From: Candidatus Kuenenia stuttgartensis
GTDB taxonomy: Bacteria > Bacteroidota > Bacteroidia > Chitinophagales > Chitinophagaceae
Reading direction: 5' to 3'
NCBI GenBank assembly: GCA_943330835.2
Contig: CALQJH020000014.1
Span: 1 to 13,747, forward strand
Length of the DNA: 13,747 nucleotides
Under the pieces are notes generated by a model, which saw only the letters and a program-made list of their open reading frames with translations, was not told the DNA's origin and did not search any database. Positions within the stretch are counted from its first letter, which is position 1. Each line of letters begins with the position of its first letter. This document shows, one piece after another, positions 1 through 6,934 of this stretch. The position numbers and the translations under genes are program-made.

Positions 1-124
1 CACCCAAGGCAGATACGACTACAATTGCGGGTTCTTTTTTGATGGCATTTGCAATAATATCGATTACTTTTTTGATGTTCTCTGCGTTTGCTACCGATGT
101 GCCACCGAATTTTAATACTTGCAT
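1..124 (-). CDS. thrA: Aspartokinase N-terminus, probably bifunctional aspartokinase/homoserine dehydrogenase (partial)
   Basis: Reading leftward from the ATG at 122-124, the frame is open to the window edge and gives 41 residues beginning MQVLKFGGTSVANAENI. K-F-G-G-T-S is the N-terminal ATP/aspartate-binding signature of aspartokinases, which phosphorylate aspartate in the first step toward Thr, Ile, Met and Lys. A second conserved strand, IVVVSALG, follows at about residues 34-41. The rest, including any homoserine dehydrogenase half, lies outside the window. The upstream threonine-rich leader peptide (214-291) favours thrA over lysC, because attenuation by threonine would suit a Thr-branch enzyme; this is inference. 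The start matches the usual family start, four residues before K-F-G-G. No strong Shine-Dalgarno precedes it. Confidence 0.9.
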   Translation of the reverse strand, partial: MQVLKFGGTSVANAENIKKVIDIIANAIKKEPAIVVVSALG

Positions 125-199
125 AAATCTTACTTTATAAACTGGAAATAATTGGAATGTCTTTGATTTTTCTTCAGCGTGATGCCCTTTGGATAATAT

Positions 200-244
200 G
201 GTAATGTACAACCCTAGCGGGTTGTAGTAACTGTTGTAACTACC
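200..244 (-). promoter_or_regulatory. Mutually exclusive RNA hairpins of the thr leader (attenuator)
   Basis: On the minus strand, ACAACCC (225-219) and GGGTTGT (214-208) form a perfect 7-bp stem around a GCTA loop containing most of the leader stop codon. An alternative stem pairs GGTAGTTACAAC (244-233, inside the Thr codons) with GTTGTACATTACC (212-200): 6 bp plus 4 bp around a small internal loop. The two structures compete for the GTTGT segment, and the first also requires the last Thr codons. A ribosome stalled on Thr codons would therefore choose between them. No U-tract follows either hairpin, so a classical intrinsic terminator is not visible. Control may be Rho-dependent or act on thrA translation; this is inference. 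Confidence 0.55.
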
Positions 245-291
245 GTGTTGGTTACATTATAGCAGATGATATTACGGAGATTCTTATTCAT
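214..291 (-). CDS. Threonine-rich leader peptide of a thrA attenuator
   Basis: A 25-codon ORF runs from the ATG at 289-291 to the TAG at 214-216, ending 89 bases before the thrA start. Codons 14-24 read Thr-Asn-Thr-Val-Val-Thr-Thr-Val-Thr-Thr-Thr, then Arg and stop. Seven of 25 codons are Thr, four are Val, and two adjacent Ile codons (atc atc) occur at codons 8-9. This is the expected composition of an attenuator leader that stalls ribosomes when charged tRNA-Thr (and perhaps tRNA-Ile) is scarce, as in the enterobacterial thr operon. The stop codon falls in the loop of a hairpin (208-225), placing translation where it can control RNA folding. The ORF is short, so the identification rests on composition, position and fold. 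Confidence 0.8.
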   Translation of the reverse strand: MNKNLRNIICYNVTNTVVTTVTTTR

Positions 292-330
292 TTGGATTTT
301 AAAGATAGACGTAATCTTTTAAAAATCCAA
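292..330. repeat. 39-bp imperfect dyad next to the leader start codon
   Basis: TTGGATTTT (292-300) is matched by AAAATCCAA (322-330). Inside these arms AAAGAT and ATCTTT also pair if one base is bulged on the right arm, leaving a short central loop. The dyad ends one base upstream of the leader-peptide ATG. It could be an operator or an RNA hairpin. The symmetry is direct observation; any function is inference. Confidence 0.5.
300..330 (-). promoter_or_regulatory. Candidate Bacteroidota promoter for the thr leader
   Basis: On the minus strand TTG (330-328) is followed after exactly 20 bases by TATCTTTA (307-300), which matches seven of eight positions of TAnnTTTG. A start site about 5 bases downstream would leave only a few bases before the leader ATG, making the leader mRNA nearly leaderless. 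The spacing equals that of the much clearer tRNA promoter at 9398-9428. It lies inside the 292-330 dyad. The final G of the consensus is missing, so this is tentative. Confidence 0.4.
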
Positions 331-610
331 TATTTGACGTTGAATTATTAAAAACAAACTCTCTATAAACATAAATGTCAATTTATTGATCTAGAAAAAG
401 ATAACTCAAATAACTATGGTCAATTCTGAATTATTATTTAATTTCAAGAGGCAAAACAGCATATCACTACTTTTCAATAGTAAAAAACGATTTTTATACC
501 TAGGTTTACTGATCAATCTTTTAAGGTATTAGTCAAAGCTGAAGTGCCTATTCAAACGCTTAAAAGTTCGGCAAACGATAATAAAGTTTTAAAAGTAATA
601 TGGAGCGATA

Positions 611-2620
611 ATGAAGAATAATAATAAGGGGCACTTTACATTCAATGTAGCTGAATTCAATAAGATTTTTCCGTTTTTTATTCTTATCGACGAAAGTCTG
701 AATATAATTGATAGTGGGATTTCTTTGAAACAAGTCCTTCCTGATCCTATAGGAAAAGCATTTCATTCTTTTTTTACATGCCATCCCCGACAACCTGACA
801 ACATTGACTTTGCTAGCCTTCGTCTACTTTGTTCGGAAATGTTAATTCTTGAGACATTGCATCACAAAAAAATGAAATTCAGAGGCCAACTTGAATTGGT
901 CAATGACAATACAAACTTGCTTTTTTTAGGAGCTCCATGGTTTGATTCAACTAAAGAATTTAATGCGTCCGGCCTTAAATCAAAAGATTATGCCCCTTAT
1001 AATCCGCATCTAGAATTATTACATATTCTTGATACAAAAGAAAATGTAAATGAAGAATTAAAGGCTCTTCTTCAAACCTTAACGAATCAAAAAACAGAAT
1101 TACTGAACGCGAATAATCAAATTCAGGACATAAAAACAGCTCTTGAAGAGAGTAATCAACGGTATGAATTTGTGAACAAAGCTACTTCTGAAGCAATAAT
1201 AGACTGGAATATACAAACCGGAGAAGTACATTTCGGAGATGCCTTTCAAAAGTTATTTGGATATGAGATAACATCAAACAAGGATCATATCAGCTCTTTT
1301 GAACAAAAAATTCACCCTGATGATTTGAAAAGAATTTCAAATAGTATCATAGAGATAATTGACTCAACAAGAACACATTGGTCACAGGAATATAGGTATT
1401 TAAAATCGGACGGCACTTACGCATATGTTTCAGGCAATGCATTTATTCTGAGGGATGATGAGGGAAAAGCAATGAGAATCGTTGGAGCCATCAGAGATAC
1501 TACCGAGAAGAAACTGGCGGAACAAGAAATGGCAAATCAAAAGAAATTCAATGAAGATATTTTGAATAATATCCCGACTGATATAGCCGTATTTGCCCCA
1601 AACCATAATTATCTTTTTGTTAATCCACATGGAATTAAAAATGATGAAATCAGAGAATGGATTATTAACAAAAATGATTTTGATTATACAAAAATGAGAG
1701 GAATTGATGATAGTACAGCAAAAAAAAGATGGGAACTTTTTGAAGAAGCAGTTGAAAAAAAAGAAAAGGTAGTGTGGATGGATGAGCATCCTACAAAAGA
1801 AGGAAATGTAAATTATATTTTGAGACATTTCTATCCTTATTTCGAAAAAAATAAACTCAAATTTGTCATTGGGTATGGCTTAGACATTACAGAAAGAAAG
1901 AAAATAGAACTCAAATTAAATGATGCTTTAGATTCAGTAAAAAAAACAAATGATGAATTAGAGCAATTTGCTTATGTAGCTTCTCATGATTTACAAGAGC
2001 CCTTGAGAATGGTAACAGGCTTTCTCACGCAATTAGAAAAAAAATATGGAGATGCACTAGATGAGAAAGCTAAAGAATATATTTATTATGCCGTTGATGG
2101 TGCAAAGCGAATGCGCCAAATTATTTTAGATCTTCTTGAGTATTCAAGAGTAGGCAAAACTGACGAGAACGTAAAAGATATTAATCTAAATGACCTTGTC
2201 AAAGAAATTGAAGTTTTACATAGCAATCAGATTAAGGAATTACACGCAGAGATTCTTTATCAAAATTTGCCTATCATAACTGCTCACAAAACTCCAATAA
2301 GACAAGTCTTTCAAAATCTAATTAGCAATAGTTTGAAATACAACAAAGTTGGGGTACCGCCACACATAGAAATTCATGCTAATGAAAAAGGGGATTTCTG
2401 GGAATTTAGTATCTCTGATAATGGAATTGGAATCAATCAGGAATTTTTTGAGAAAATATTCATTATCTTTCAACGTTTACACAACAGAGATGAGTTCAAT
2501 GGAACAGGCATTGGACTCGCTTTAACAAAAAAAATATTAGAAAATATAGGGGGCGAAATTAGGGTAACATCAAAAGAAAATGAAGGGAGTACTTTTCATT
2601 TCACCATTCCAAAAAAATAA
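611..2620 (+). CDS. Soluble hybrid-sensor histidine kinase: HNOBA-PAS-PAS-HisKA-HATPase
   Basis: This 669-residue kinase has no signal peptide or membrane segment, so it is cytoplasmic. Residues about 9-140 resemble the HNOBA (H-NOX-associated, PAS-like) domain of soluble guanylate cyclases: FNKIFPFFILID near the start, then the LRGQ-like FRGQLEL at 90 and LLFLGAPWF at 103-111. A coiled-coil-like stretch follows (about 143-185). Then come a PAS/PAC domain (about 186-301, PAC motif YRYLKSDGTY) and a second, divergent PAS (about 311-430). The HisKA domain has the H-box ASHDLQEPLR with phosphoacceptor His459. The ATPase domain has N569/N573 (N-box), DNGIG 603-607 (G1) and GTGIGLAL 631-638 (G2). 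GGAG lies 5 bases before the ATG, supporting the start. It heads an operon with the next two genes. HNOBA domains often work with heme-NO-binding (H-NOX) proteins, but no such gene is present here, so the ligand is unknown. Confidence 0.88.
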   Translation: MKNNNKGHFTFNVAEFNKIFPFFILIDESLNIIDSGISLKQVLPDPIGKAFHSFFTCHPRQPDNIDFASLRLLCSEMLILETLHHKKMKFRGQLELVNDNTNLLFLGAPWFDSTKEFNASGLKSKDYAPYNPHLELLHILDTKENVNEELKALLQTLTNQKTELLNANNQIQDIKTALEESNQRYEFVNKATSEAIIDWNIQTGEVHFGDAFQKLFGYEITSNKDHISSFEQKIHPDDLKRISNSIIEIIDSTRTHWSQEYRYLKSDGTYAYVSGNAFILRDDEGKAMRIVGAIRDTTEKKLAEQEMANQKKFNEDILNNIPTDIAVFAPNHNYLFVNPHGIKNDEIREWIINKNDFDYTKMRGIDDSTAKKRWELFEEAVEKKEKVVWMDEHPTKEGNVNYILRHFYPYFEKNKLKFVIGYGLDITERKKIELKLNDALDSVKKTNDELEQFAYVASHDLQEPLRMVTGFLTQLEKKYGDALDEKAKEYIYYAVDGAKRMRQIILDLLEYSRVGKTDENVKDINLNDLVKEIEVLHSNQIKELHAEILYQNLPIITAHKTPIRQVFQNLISNSLKYNKVGVPPHIEIHANEKGDFWEFSISDNGIGINQEFFEKIFIIFQRLHNRDEFNGTGIGLALTKKILENIGGEIRVTSKENEGSTFHFTIPKK

Positions 2621-2652
2621 AATCTGATATTAAAGAGTTTAAAATTACAATT

Positions 2653-3081
2653 ATGAAATCTATAAAATTATTACTGATAGAGGACAATGAAGGAGATATT
2701 ATTCTAACAAAAGAAGCATTTGAAGAAAGTAAATTTATTATTCAGATTGATGTAGCGAGAGATGGGATGGCTGCGATAGATTATTTCGATTCAATTTTGC
2801 AAAGTAACCCTAAAGATTTGCCAGATATGGTCTTATTAGATATTAATCTACCCAAGAAAAATGGTCAGGAAGTTTTACAGTATATAAAATCACATGATTC
2901 ATTAAAGCAGATTGCTGTAATCATGCTTACCACTTCCTCATCCGAAACAGATATTTTGAATTCCTATAAGAACTATGCAAATTGCTTTATCACGAAACCC
3001 GTTGACATCAATAGCTTTATGCATGTAGTTATCAAAATTGAAGAATTCTGGTTTACTACTGCAAGGTTGGCAAGACATTAA
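2653..3081 (+). CDS. Single-domain response regulator, Rcp1/CheY-like
   Basis: The 142-residue protein is one receiver domain and nothing else. Acidic pocket residues are E10 and D11 (LLLIEDNEGD). The phosphoacceptor is D63 in LLDINLPKKNG, the switch Thr is T93/T94, the conserved Lys-Pro is K115-P116, and F112 is a plausible aromatic switch. The longer loop before strand beta3 and the C-terminal helix ending in EEFW resemble the Rcp1 subgroup that partners bacteriophytochrome-type kinases; the upstream kinase has the matching SHDLQEPLR-type H-box. It begins 32 bases after the kinase stop and ends 9 bases before the next gene, so cotranscription is likely. It probably receives phosphate from His459 of the upstream kinase and relays it or acts by protein contact. 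It has no output domain. Confidence 0.92.
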   Translation: MKSIKLLLIEDNEGDIILTKEAFEESKFIIQIDVARDGMAAIDYFDSILQSNPKDLPDMVLLDINLPKKNGQEVLQYIKSHDSLKQIAVIMLTTSSSETDILNSYKNYANCFITKPVDINSFMHVVIKIEEFWFTTARLARH

Positions 3082-3090
3082 ATATAGCTG

Positions 3091-4503
3091 ATGAAATCCA
3101 TAGAAAATTTAAGTCTCCTCATCATTGAAGATAATTTAGGAGATTTCATTTTAATCAAAAATTACTTAGAAGAGCAGATTGAAAATATTGAGCTTCATCA
3201 TGCCAAAAATTATGCAGATGCTTTAACAATACTTAACAACAAAGATATTCTGTTGGATGTGGTATTGTTGGACTTAACCTTACCCGATAAAAGAGGCGAG
3301 AGTTTGATTAAAGATATTGTTTCTAATTGTCCTGACCTACCGGTTATTATCCTAACTGGCTTTACCGATATTGAATTTAGCATCAAATCACTTACATTAA
3401 AAGTTACGGATTACCTCCTAAAAGATGATATTACGCCTACTTCATTGTATAAAAGTATTAAGTATAATATTGAGCGCAAGAAATCCAGCCGAGAACTAGA
3501 AGAATCAGAGAAAAGATATAGTACCCTTTTTCAGTTAAGTCCTCAACCGATGTGGATTATCAATTTAAAAACGTTGCATTTTTTACAGGTAAATGCCGCA
3601 GCTATTTTACAATACAAGTATACTGAAGAAGAATTTCTGCAAATGAAACTTACCGATATTTTTTTAGACAATTCGGTTGTTGATGACGAACCAATATTAC
3701 AAAAGCAAATTGAAGAAAATAGGAATATTTACAAAGGGCGCCACAAACATTATACAAAGTCAGGTGAAATCATTGAAGTAGATATTTATAGTAGTCCTAT
3801 TAACATTAACAATATAGAATGTGAATCTAATATTGCAATTGACGTAACAGAAAAAGTAAGATTAGAACATAAAATCACCAAAGCCATTATAAAAACACAA
3901 GAGGATGAACGTTATGAAATAGGAACTGAGCTTCATGATAATGTTTGTCAAATATTGGCAAGCAGTCAATTAAGTTTAGAGATGCTGAAAGATAGTGTGT
4001 CGAATGAAAACATACAATGGTTAAATAAATCGAAGGAGTTCATTAATCTCGCGCTTGAAGAAATAAGAAGTATTTCTCATCGACTTGCTCCTTCTTTTTT
4101 TGACTATACTACAATTGAAGAAACCTTCAACGAATTGCTCAATACTTTTAATCTGGAAAATAAATACACTATTGATGTTTGTATTGATTTCATTAAATTA
4201 AAAGATCAGAAAAATAGTGACATCCAATTAAACATGTACAGAATACTTCAGGAGCAATTAAGAAATATCAGTAAGCATGCAAATGCAAAACACATCAAAC
4301 TAGACATCATCTCAGAAGAGAATAATTGTATCATGAAAATTATTGATGATGGAATTGGCTTCGATTACAACACTTTAAAAATGGGAATCGGATTAGCTAA
4401 TATCAGGAGAAGAACAGAATTGTTTTCCGGAAAAATGCAAATCATAAGCTCCCCTGGAAATGGATGTCAGTTAATAGTTTTTTTGCCGATTAGCCCCATG
4501 TAA
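3091..4503 (+). CDS. Receiver-PAS-HisKA_3 (NarX-type) histidine kinase
   Basis: The 470-residue soluble protein starts with a receiver domain (about 8-125): E13/D14, phosphoacceptor D61 in LLDLTLPDKRG, T89 and K111. A helical linker (about 126-145) leads to a PAS domain (about 146-258). The kinase core is of the HisKA_3 class. Its dimerisation helix carries HDNVCQ with phosphoacceptor His282, matching the HDxxxQ signature. The ATPase domain has E388/N392 (N-box), DDGIGF 419-424 and GIGLANIRRR 432-441. Kinases with an N-terminal receiver can be switched by a partner kinase, so phosphate from the upstream HNOBA kinase could control this one. NarX-type kinases usually phosphorylate LuxR-type (NarL-family) regulators. 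None is encoded in the window, so the output partner must lie elsewhere. It starts 9 bases after the previous stop and is the last gene of the operon. Confidence 0.9.
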   Translation: MKSIENLSLLIIEDNLGDFILIKNYLEEQIENIELHHAKNYADALTILNNKDILLDVVLLDLTLPDKRGESLIKDIVSNCPDLPVIILTGFTDIEFSIKSLTLKVTDYLLKDDITPTSLYKSIKYNIERKKSSRELEESEKRYSTLFQLSPQPMWIINLKTLHFLQVNAAAILQYKYTEEEFLQMKLTDIFLDNSVVDDEPILQKQIEENRNIYKGRHKHYTKSGEIIEVDIYSSPININNIECESNIAIDVTEKVRLEHKITKAIIKTQEDERYEIGTELHDNVCQILASSQLSLEMLKDSVSNENIQWLNKSKEFINLALEEIRSISHRLAPSFFDYTTIEETFNELLNTFNLENKYTIDVCIDFIKLKDQKNSDIQLNMYRILQEQLRNISKHANAKHIKLDIISEENNCIMKIIDDGIGFDYNTLKMGIGLANIRRRTELFSGKMQIISSPGNGCQLIVFLPISPM

Positions 4504-4572
4504 ACTACTGTACTACTTTTCCAGACAGGACTGCCATTTTTTGTATTTGGTAAACATTATGGCACATCAGTA

Positions 4573-5244
4573 CTATTTAAAATCAAGTACTGTATTATAT
4601 GAATACCTTTTATGCTGTTCAATAGCCACGCCTATACTTTTATACTCAGTAGATAAGCATATTTCACGATGCCCAAGGGAGGGAACATCATAATCTAATA
4701 ATAAAGCAAGAACAATACTTAGTGCATCTTCAAACCCATATTGACAACACTCACCCAAAAAATCTTCCTTGCATGCTGAATGAATTCTTTTGTGTCCAAC
4801 ATATCCTTTTAGCCCAGAATAATAAGCATGGCATTGAGCACTTAAGTATGCATCATGATTAGGTGCCAAAATTATTGGATTCGATGTTAAGGTCTTTAGT
4901 TTTTTTATTAAGGACCAATCGTAGTTATTTCGTTTCTTTTCCTCTTTATAAAAATCACAAGTGGGATTCAGTATCACACTATTGAGAAATAATTGAGGAT
5001 CCCTTCTTGCCATATTGAGAATCCAAATTATTTTCTTTTCTTCAACAGATAAATAATCCTCTTTTACAGCTGTATTGCAATCCTTGAAATTGGGTTTATT
5101 CCAATCTGCAGAAAATTTCGAAAGCGGATTTGAAGAGCTGTCAATTAGCAGGGTTGAACTAGAGAGCTGATCTAAAGCTTTCAATTTAAAAATACTGATA
5201 ATCGAAAGCAATAAAAAAAACAAAAGTATTTTAAACTTTAACAT
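4573..5244 (-). CDS. Exported CAP/SCP-domain protein, cysteine-rich
   Basis: The 223-residue protein begins with a Lys-containing, strongly hydrophobic segment (MLKFKILLFFLLLSIISIFK), a likely signal peptide cleaved near residue 23. The mature part fits the CAP superfamily (CRISP/antigen 5/PR-1). It has an N-terminal helix IIWILNMARRDP (about 72-83), QCHA with H139, GYVGHKR with H151, GECCQYG with E165, and the best landmark, PSLGHREICLS at 188-198 followed by YKSIGVAI. These His and Glu residues could form the usual CAP cavity. Seven cysteines occur (56, 96, 138, 157, 166, 167, 196), suggesting periplasmic disulfides or metal binding. It lacks a T9SS tail, so it is probably periplasmic or surface-attached. 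It converges on the kinase operon and lies 122 bases downstream of the next export gene. CAP functions are diverse, and the substrate is unknown. Confidence 0.78.
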   Translation of the reverse strand: MLKFKILLFFLLLSIISIFKLKALDQLSSSTLLIDSSSNPLSKFSADWNKPNFKDCNTAVKEDYLSVEEKKIIWILNMARRDPQLFLNSVILNPTCDFYKEEKKRNNYDWSLIKKLKTLTSNPIILAPNHDAYLSAQCHAYYSGLKGYVGHKRIHSACKEDFLGECCQYGFEDALSIVLALLLDYDVPSLGHREICLSTEYKSIGVAIEQHKRYSYNTVLDFK

Positions 5245-5366
5245 GAGGTGTCTTTTTATTTTACGAATGAGGTACGTGAAAATAAATTCAATTACTTGAA
5301 TTTCATGTTAATTGAAAGATAATAATAAAAATATCTTTTGTAAAAAATCGCACATGATCGTGAAAA

Positions 5367-6566
5367 TTATTTTACAAAAGTTCCTGTCATTGAAGTTTGA
5401 TTAGAAATGATTTTTAATAAATACTTCCCATGGGCCAATTTAGCAACATTAAGTGTGTATTTATTATATCCAGAAAGTACGCTGATATGCTCTGATTGTA
5501 ATAATTTCCCGGCAATATCCATGACTAATAACTTTGATTGGCCATTGCTACTACTGTTCCATTCTATATTTAGTTGATTACTTGCAGGGGTTGGATAAAT
5601 ATTGGTAATCTTGAATTCATCAGTTGAAAGATAAACCTTCACAATTTTCGAAAAACTAAACTGGGCATTTAAATCAACAGATTTGATTCGATAAAAAGTT
5701 GGTCTAAATTGAAACACAGGGTCTTTAAATAGATAGGATTGAATAGTATTACTTTGACCAGCTGCAGATACTGCTCCTACTTTAATAAATTCATTTCCAT
5801 CATAAGATCTTTCAACATCAAAATAAGCTGTATTTATTTCCTGGCTTGTCTTCCAATTAATTATATTGTTTTCGTTTACATGCGCTGCATTAATGTATAA
5901 GAAAGTTATCGGCAATACAATTGAAGTGCAGCCATTATTACCATAAACGGCATTAGTGCCATTCCAGGAAACAAAATTACCATTTGTATTTGCAGTCCAA
6001 TTTCCTGTAGCTGTATATGATTTTATAGGAGCGTTTGAAGTATCGCAACTACTATTGTTTTTTTCACTGATTTGAAAATAGCGTGGTGTTGACGCGGAAT
6101 TTGCAAAAGTTCCTCCTGTTGTCCAATTGCTATTTGTTCCTCCTGCAGTATTAGTCTTAATGTAAACAACATAAATAGAATTTGATCCATTACAAAGTCC
6201 GGAAAGATCATATTGTTGATCATAAGAAGCAGGAATAAATATGACCCTTGCTCCTGCGGGAATAACTGTTGCGCCTGAAGTTACTTCTACAACAGCGCAT
6301 GTTGGTGCTCCTGACACTGTTCCTGTCCCTGTTTTTGTAGTAGCGTCAGAACCCGCTAAATGATTCGTATTAGGAGGAATAGCAGTCCCATAATTTAAAG
6401 TATAGTTTTTTGCGGAATCGCTTACTGCGGTAGTAAAAACCACAAACTCATTATTCCCTTCGCTGACTCCACATGAATTTATCATAGCATGAAGGACGTC
6501 TGGGCATTGCGCGAATGAAAGTTGTATAAAAAAAATAGCTGTAAAAGTAAGTATTGATTTTTTCAT
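5367..6566 (-). CDS. T9SS-secreted protein of unknown function with C-terminal sorting domain
   Basis: The 399-residue protein has a clear signal peptide (MKKSILTFTAIFFIQLSFAQ, cleavage likely after Ala19). Residues about 21-215 form a Ser/Thr/Asn/Gly-rich beta region with a NNEFVVF motif near 38-44. This recalls lamin-tail-like domains found in Bacteroidota secreted proteins, but the match is weak. Residues about 218-311 are a fibronectin-like linker module (LPITFLYINA... INWKTSQEIN... FYRIKSVD) also present in the 701-residue neighbour. The last 80 residues are a type A T9SS sorting domain, with IYPTPASN at 323-330, VMDIAGKLLQ at 348-357 and a final KYLLKI strand. It should cross the outer membrane by the type IX system and become surface-anchored or released. 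No catalytic motif was recognised. Confidence 0.82.
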   Translation of the reverse strand: MKKSILTFTAIFFIQLSFAQCPDVLHAMINSCGVSEGNNEFVVFTTAVSDSAKNYTLNYGTAIPPNTNHLAGSDATTKTGTGTVSGAPTCAVVEVTSGATVIPAGARVIFIPASYDQQYDLSGLCNGSNSIYVVYIKTNTAGGTNSNWTTGGTFANSASTPRYFQISEKNNSSCDTSNAPIKSYTATGNWTANTNGNFVSWNGTNAVYGNNGCTSIVLPITFLYINAAHVNENNIINWKTSQEINTAYFDVERSYDGNEFIKVGAVSAAGQSNTIQSYLFKDPVFQFRPTFYRIKSVDLNAQFSFSKIVKVYLSTDEFKITNIYPTPASNQLNIEWNSSSNGQSKLLVMDIAGKLLQSEHISVLSGYNKYTLNVAKLAHGKYLLKIISNQTSMTGTFVK

Positions 6567-6809
6567 AAAAGATTATATAAATATAGATGTGCAAGTTATA
6601 TAAAATAAAGCCTGCTTTCAAATGATTAATTCTTTATTAAATATAAGCAGGAAAACATTTAATTAAAGTTAGTGGTAGAAAAGCAGCAATTGCAATAAAT
6701 ACCAAATACCCTTTACAAAAGTTAATTCGCCTTAGCTTATCGAATTTAGAGCTTTGTGGGGAAATACATTAACGCTATTTTGAAGCAGGAATAAATCATC
6801 AAAGTATAA
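6567..6809. other. Intergenic stretch between the two T9SS genes
   Basis: This AT-rich sequence must contain the promoter of the 399-residue T9SS gene, but no TTG-N19-21-TAnnTTTG pair with full consensus was found. The nearest is a TTG about 18 bases before TATAACTTG on the minus strand. CCTGCTT (6611-6617) and AAGCAGG (6645-6651) are complementary with a 27-base loop, too open to call a terminator. No ORF or RNA gene was recognised. Confidence 0.5.
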
Positions 6810-6836
6810 AAATGCCGACTAAGCAAGTCGGCATTT
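6810..6836 (-). terminator. Intrinsic terminator downstream of the propeller gene
   Basis: AAATGCCGACT (6810-6820) and AGTCGGCATTT (6826-6836) form a perfect 11-bp stem with a 5-base loop. On the minus strand the stem runs into a T-rich tract (the end of the 3' arm plus TTA). It lies about 100 bases past the stop at 6935 of the RCC1-like gene. This is the right orientation to end that transcript and separate it from the 399-residue gene. On the plus strand the following bases (TTTAATTGTTATT) are also T-rich, so it may work in both directions. Confidence 0.85.
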
Positions 6837-6934
6837 AATTGTTATTTTCTATATGCTTTTTTATTCTATAAAATCATTATAAACTTCGATATCTACTATC
6901 TTATTTTAAAGATATTTTGATAAAAAAAGATACG

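Noticed and set aside
560..793. 77-residue minus-strand ORF upstream of and within the HNOBA kinase gene
   Set aside because: It is antisense to a well-supported coding region, and its sequence resembles no family.
4532..4564. TGCCAT / ATGGCA inverted repeat between the convergent kinase and CAP genes
   Set aside because: Six base pairs with a 21-base loop is too weak to call a terminator, although one would be expected there.
5284..5303. AAATTCAA / TTGAATTT hairpin between the CAP and 399-residue genes
   Set aside because: The 8-bp stem has only one G-C pair; such dyads arise by chance in AT-rich DNA.
6611..6651. CCTGCTT / AAGCAGG inverted repeat upstream of the 399-residue T9SS gene
   Set aside because: The 27-base loop and lack of a T-tract make it unlikely to be a terminator or defined operator.
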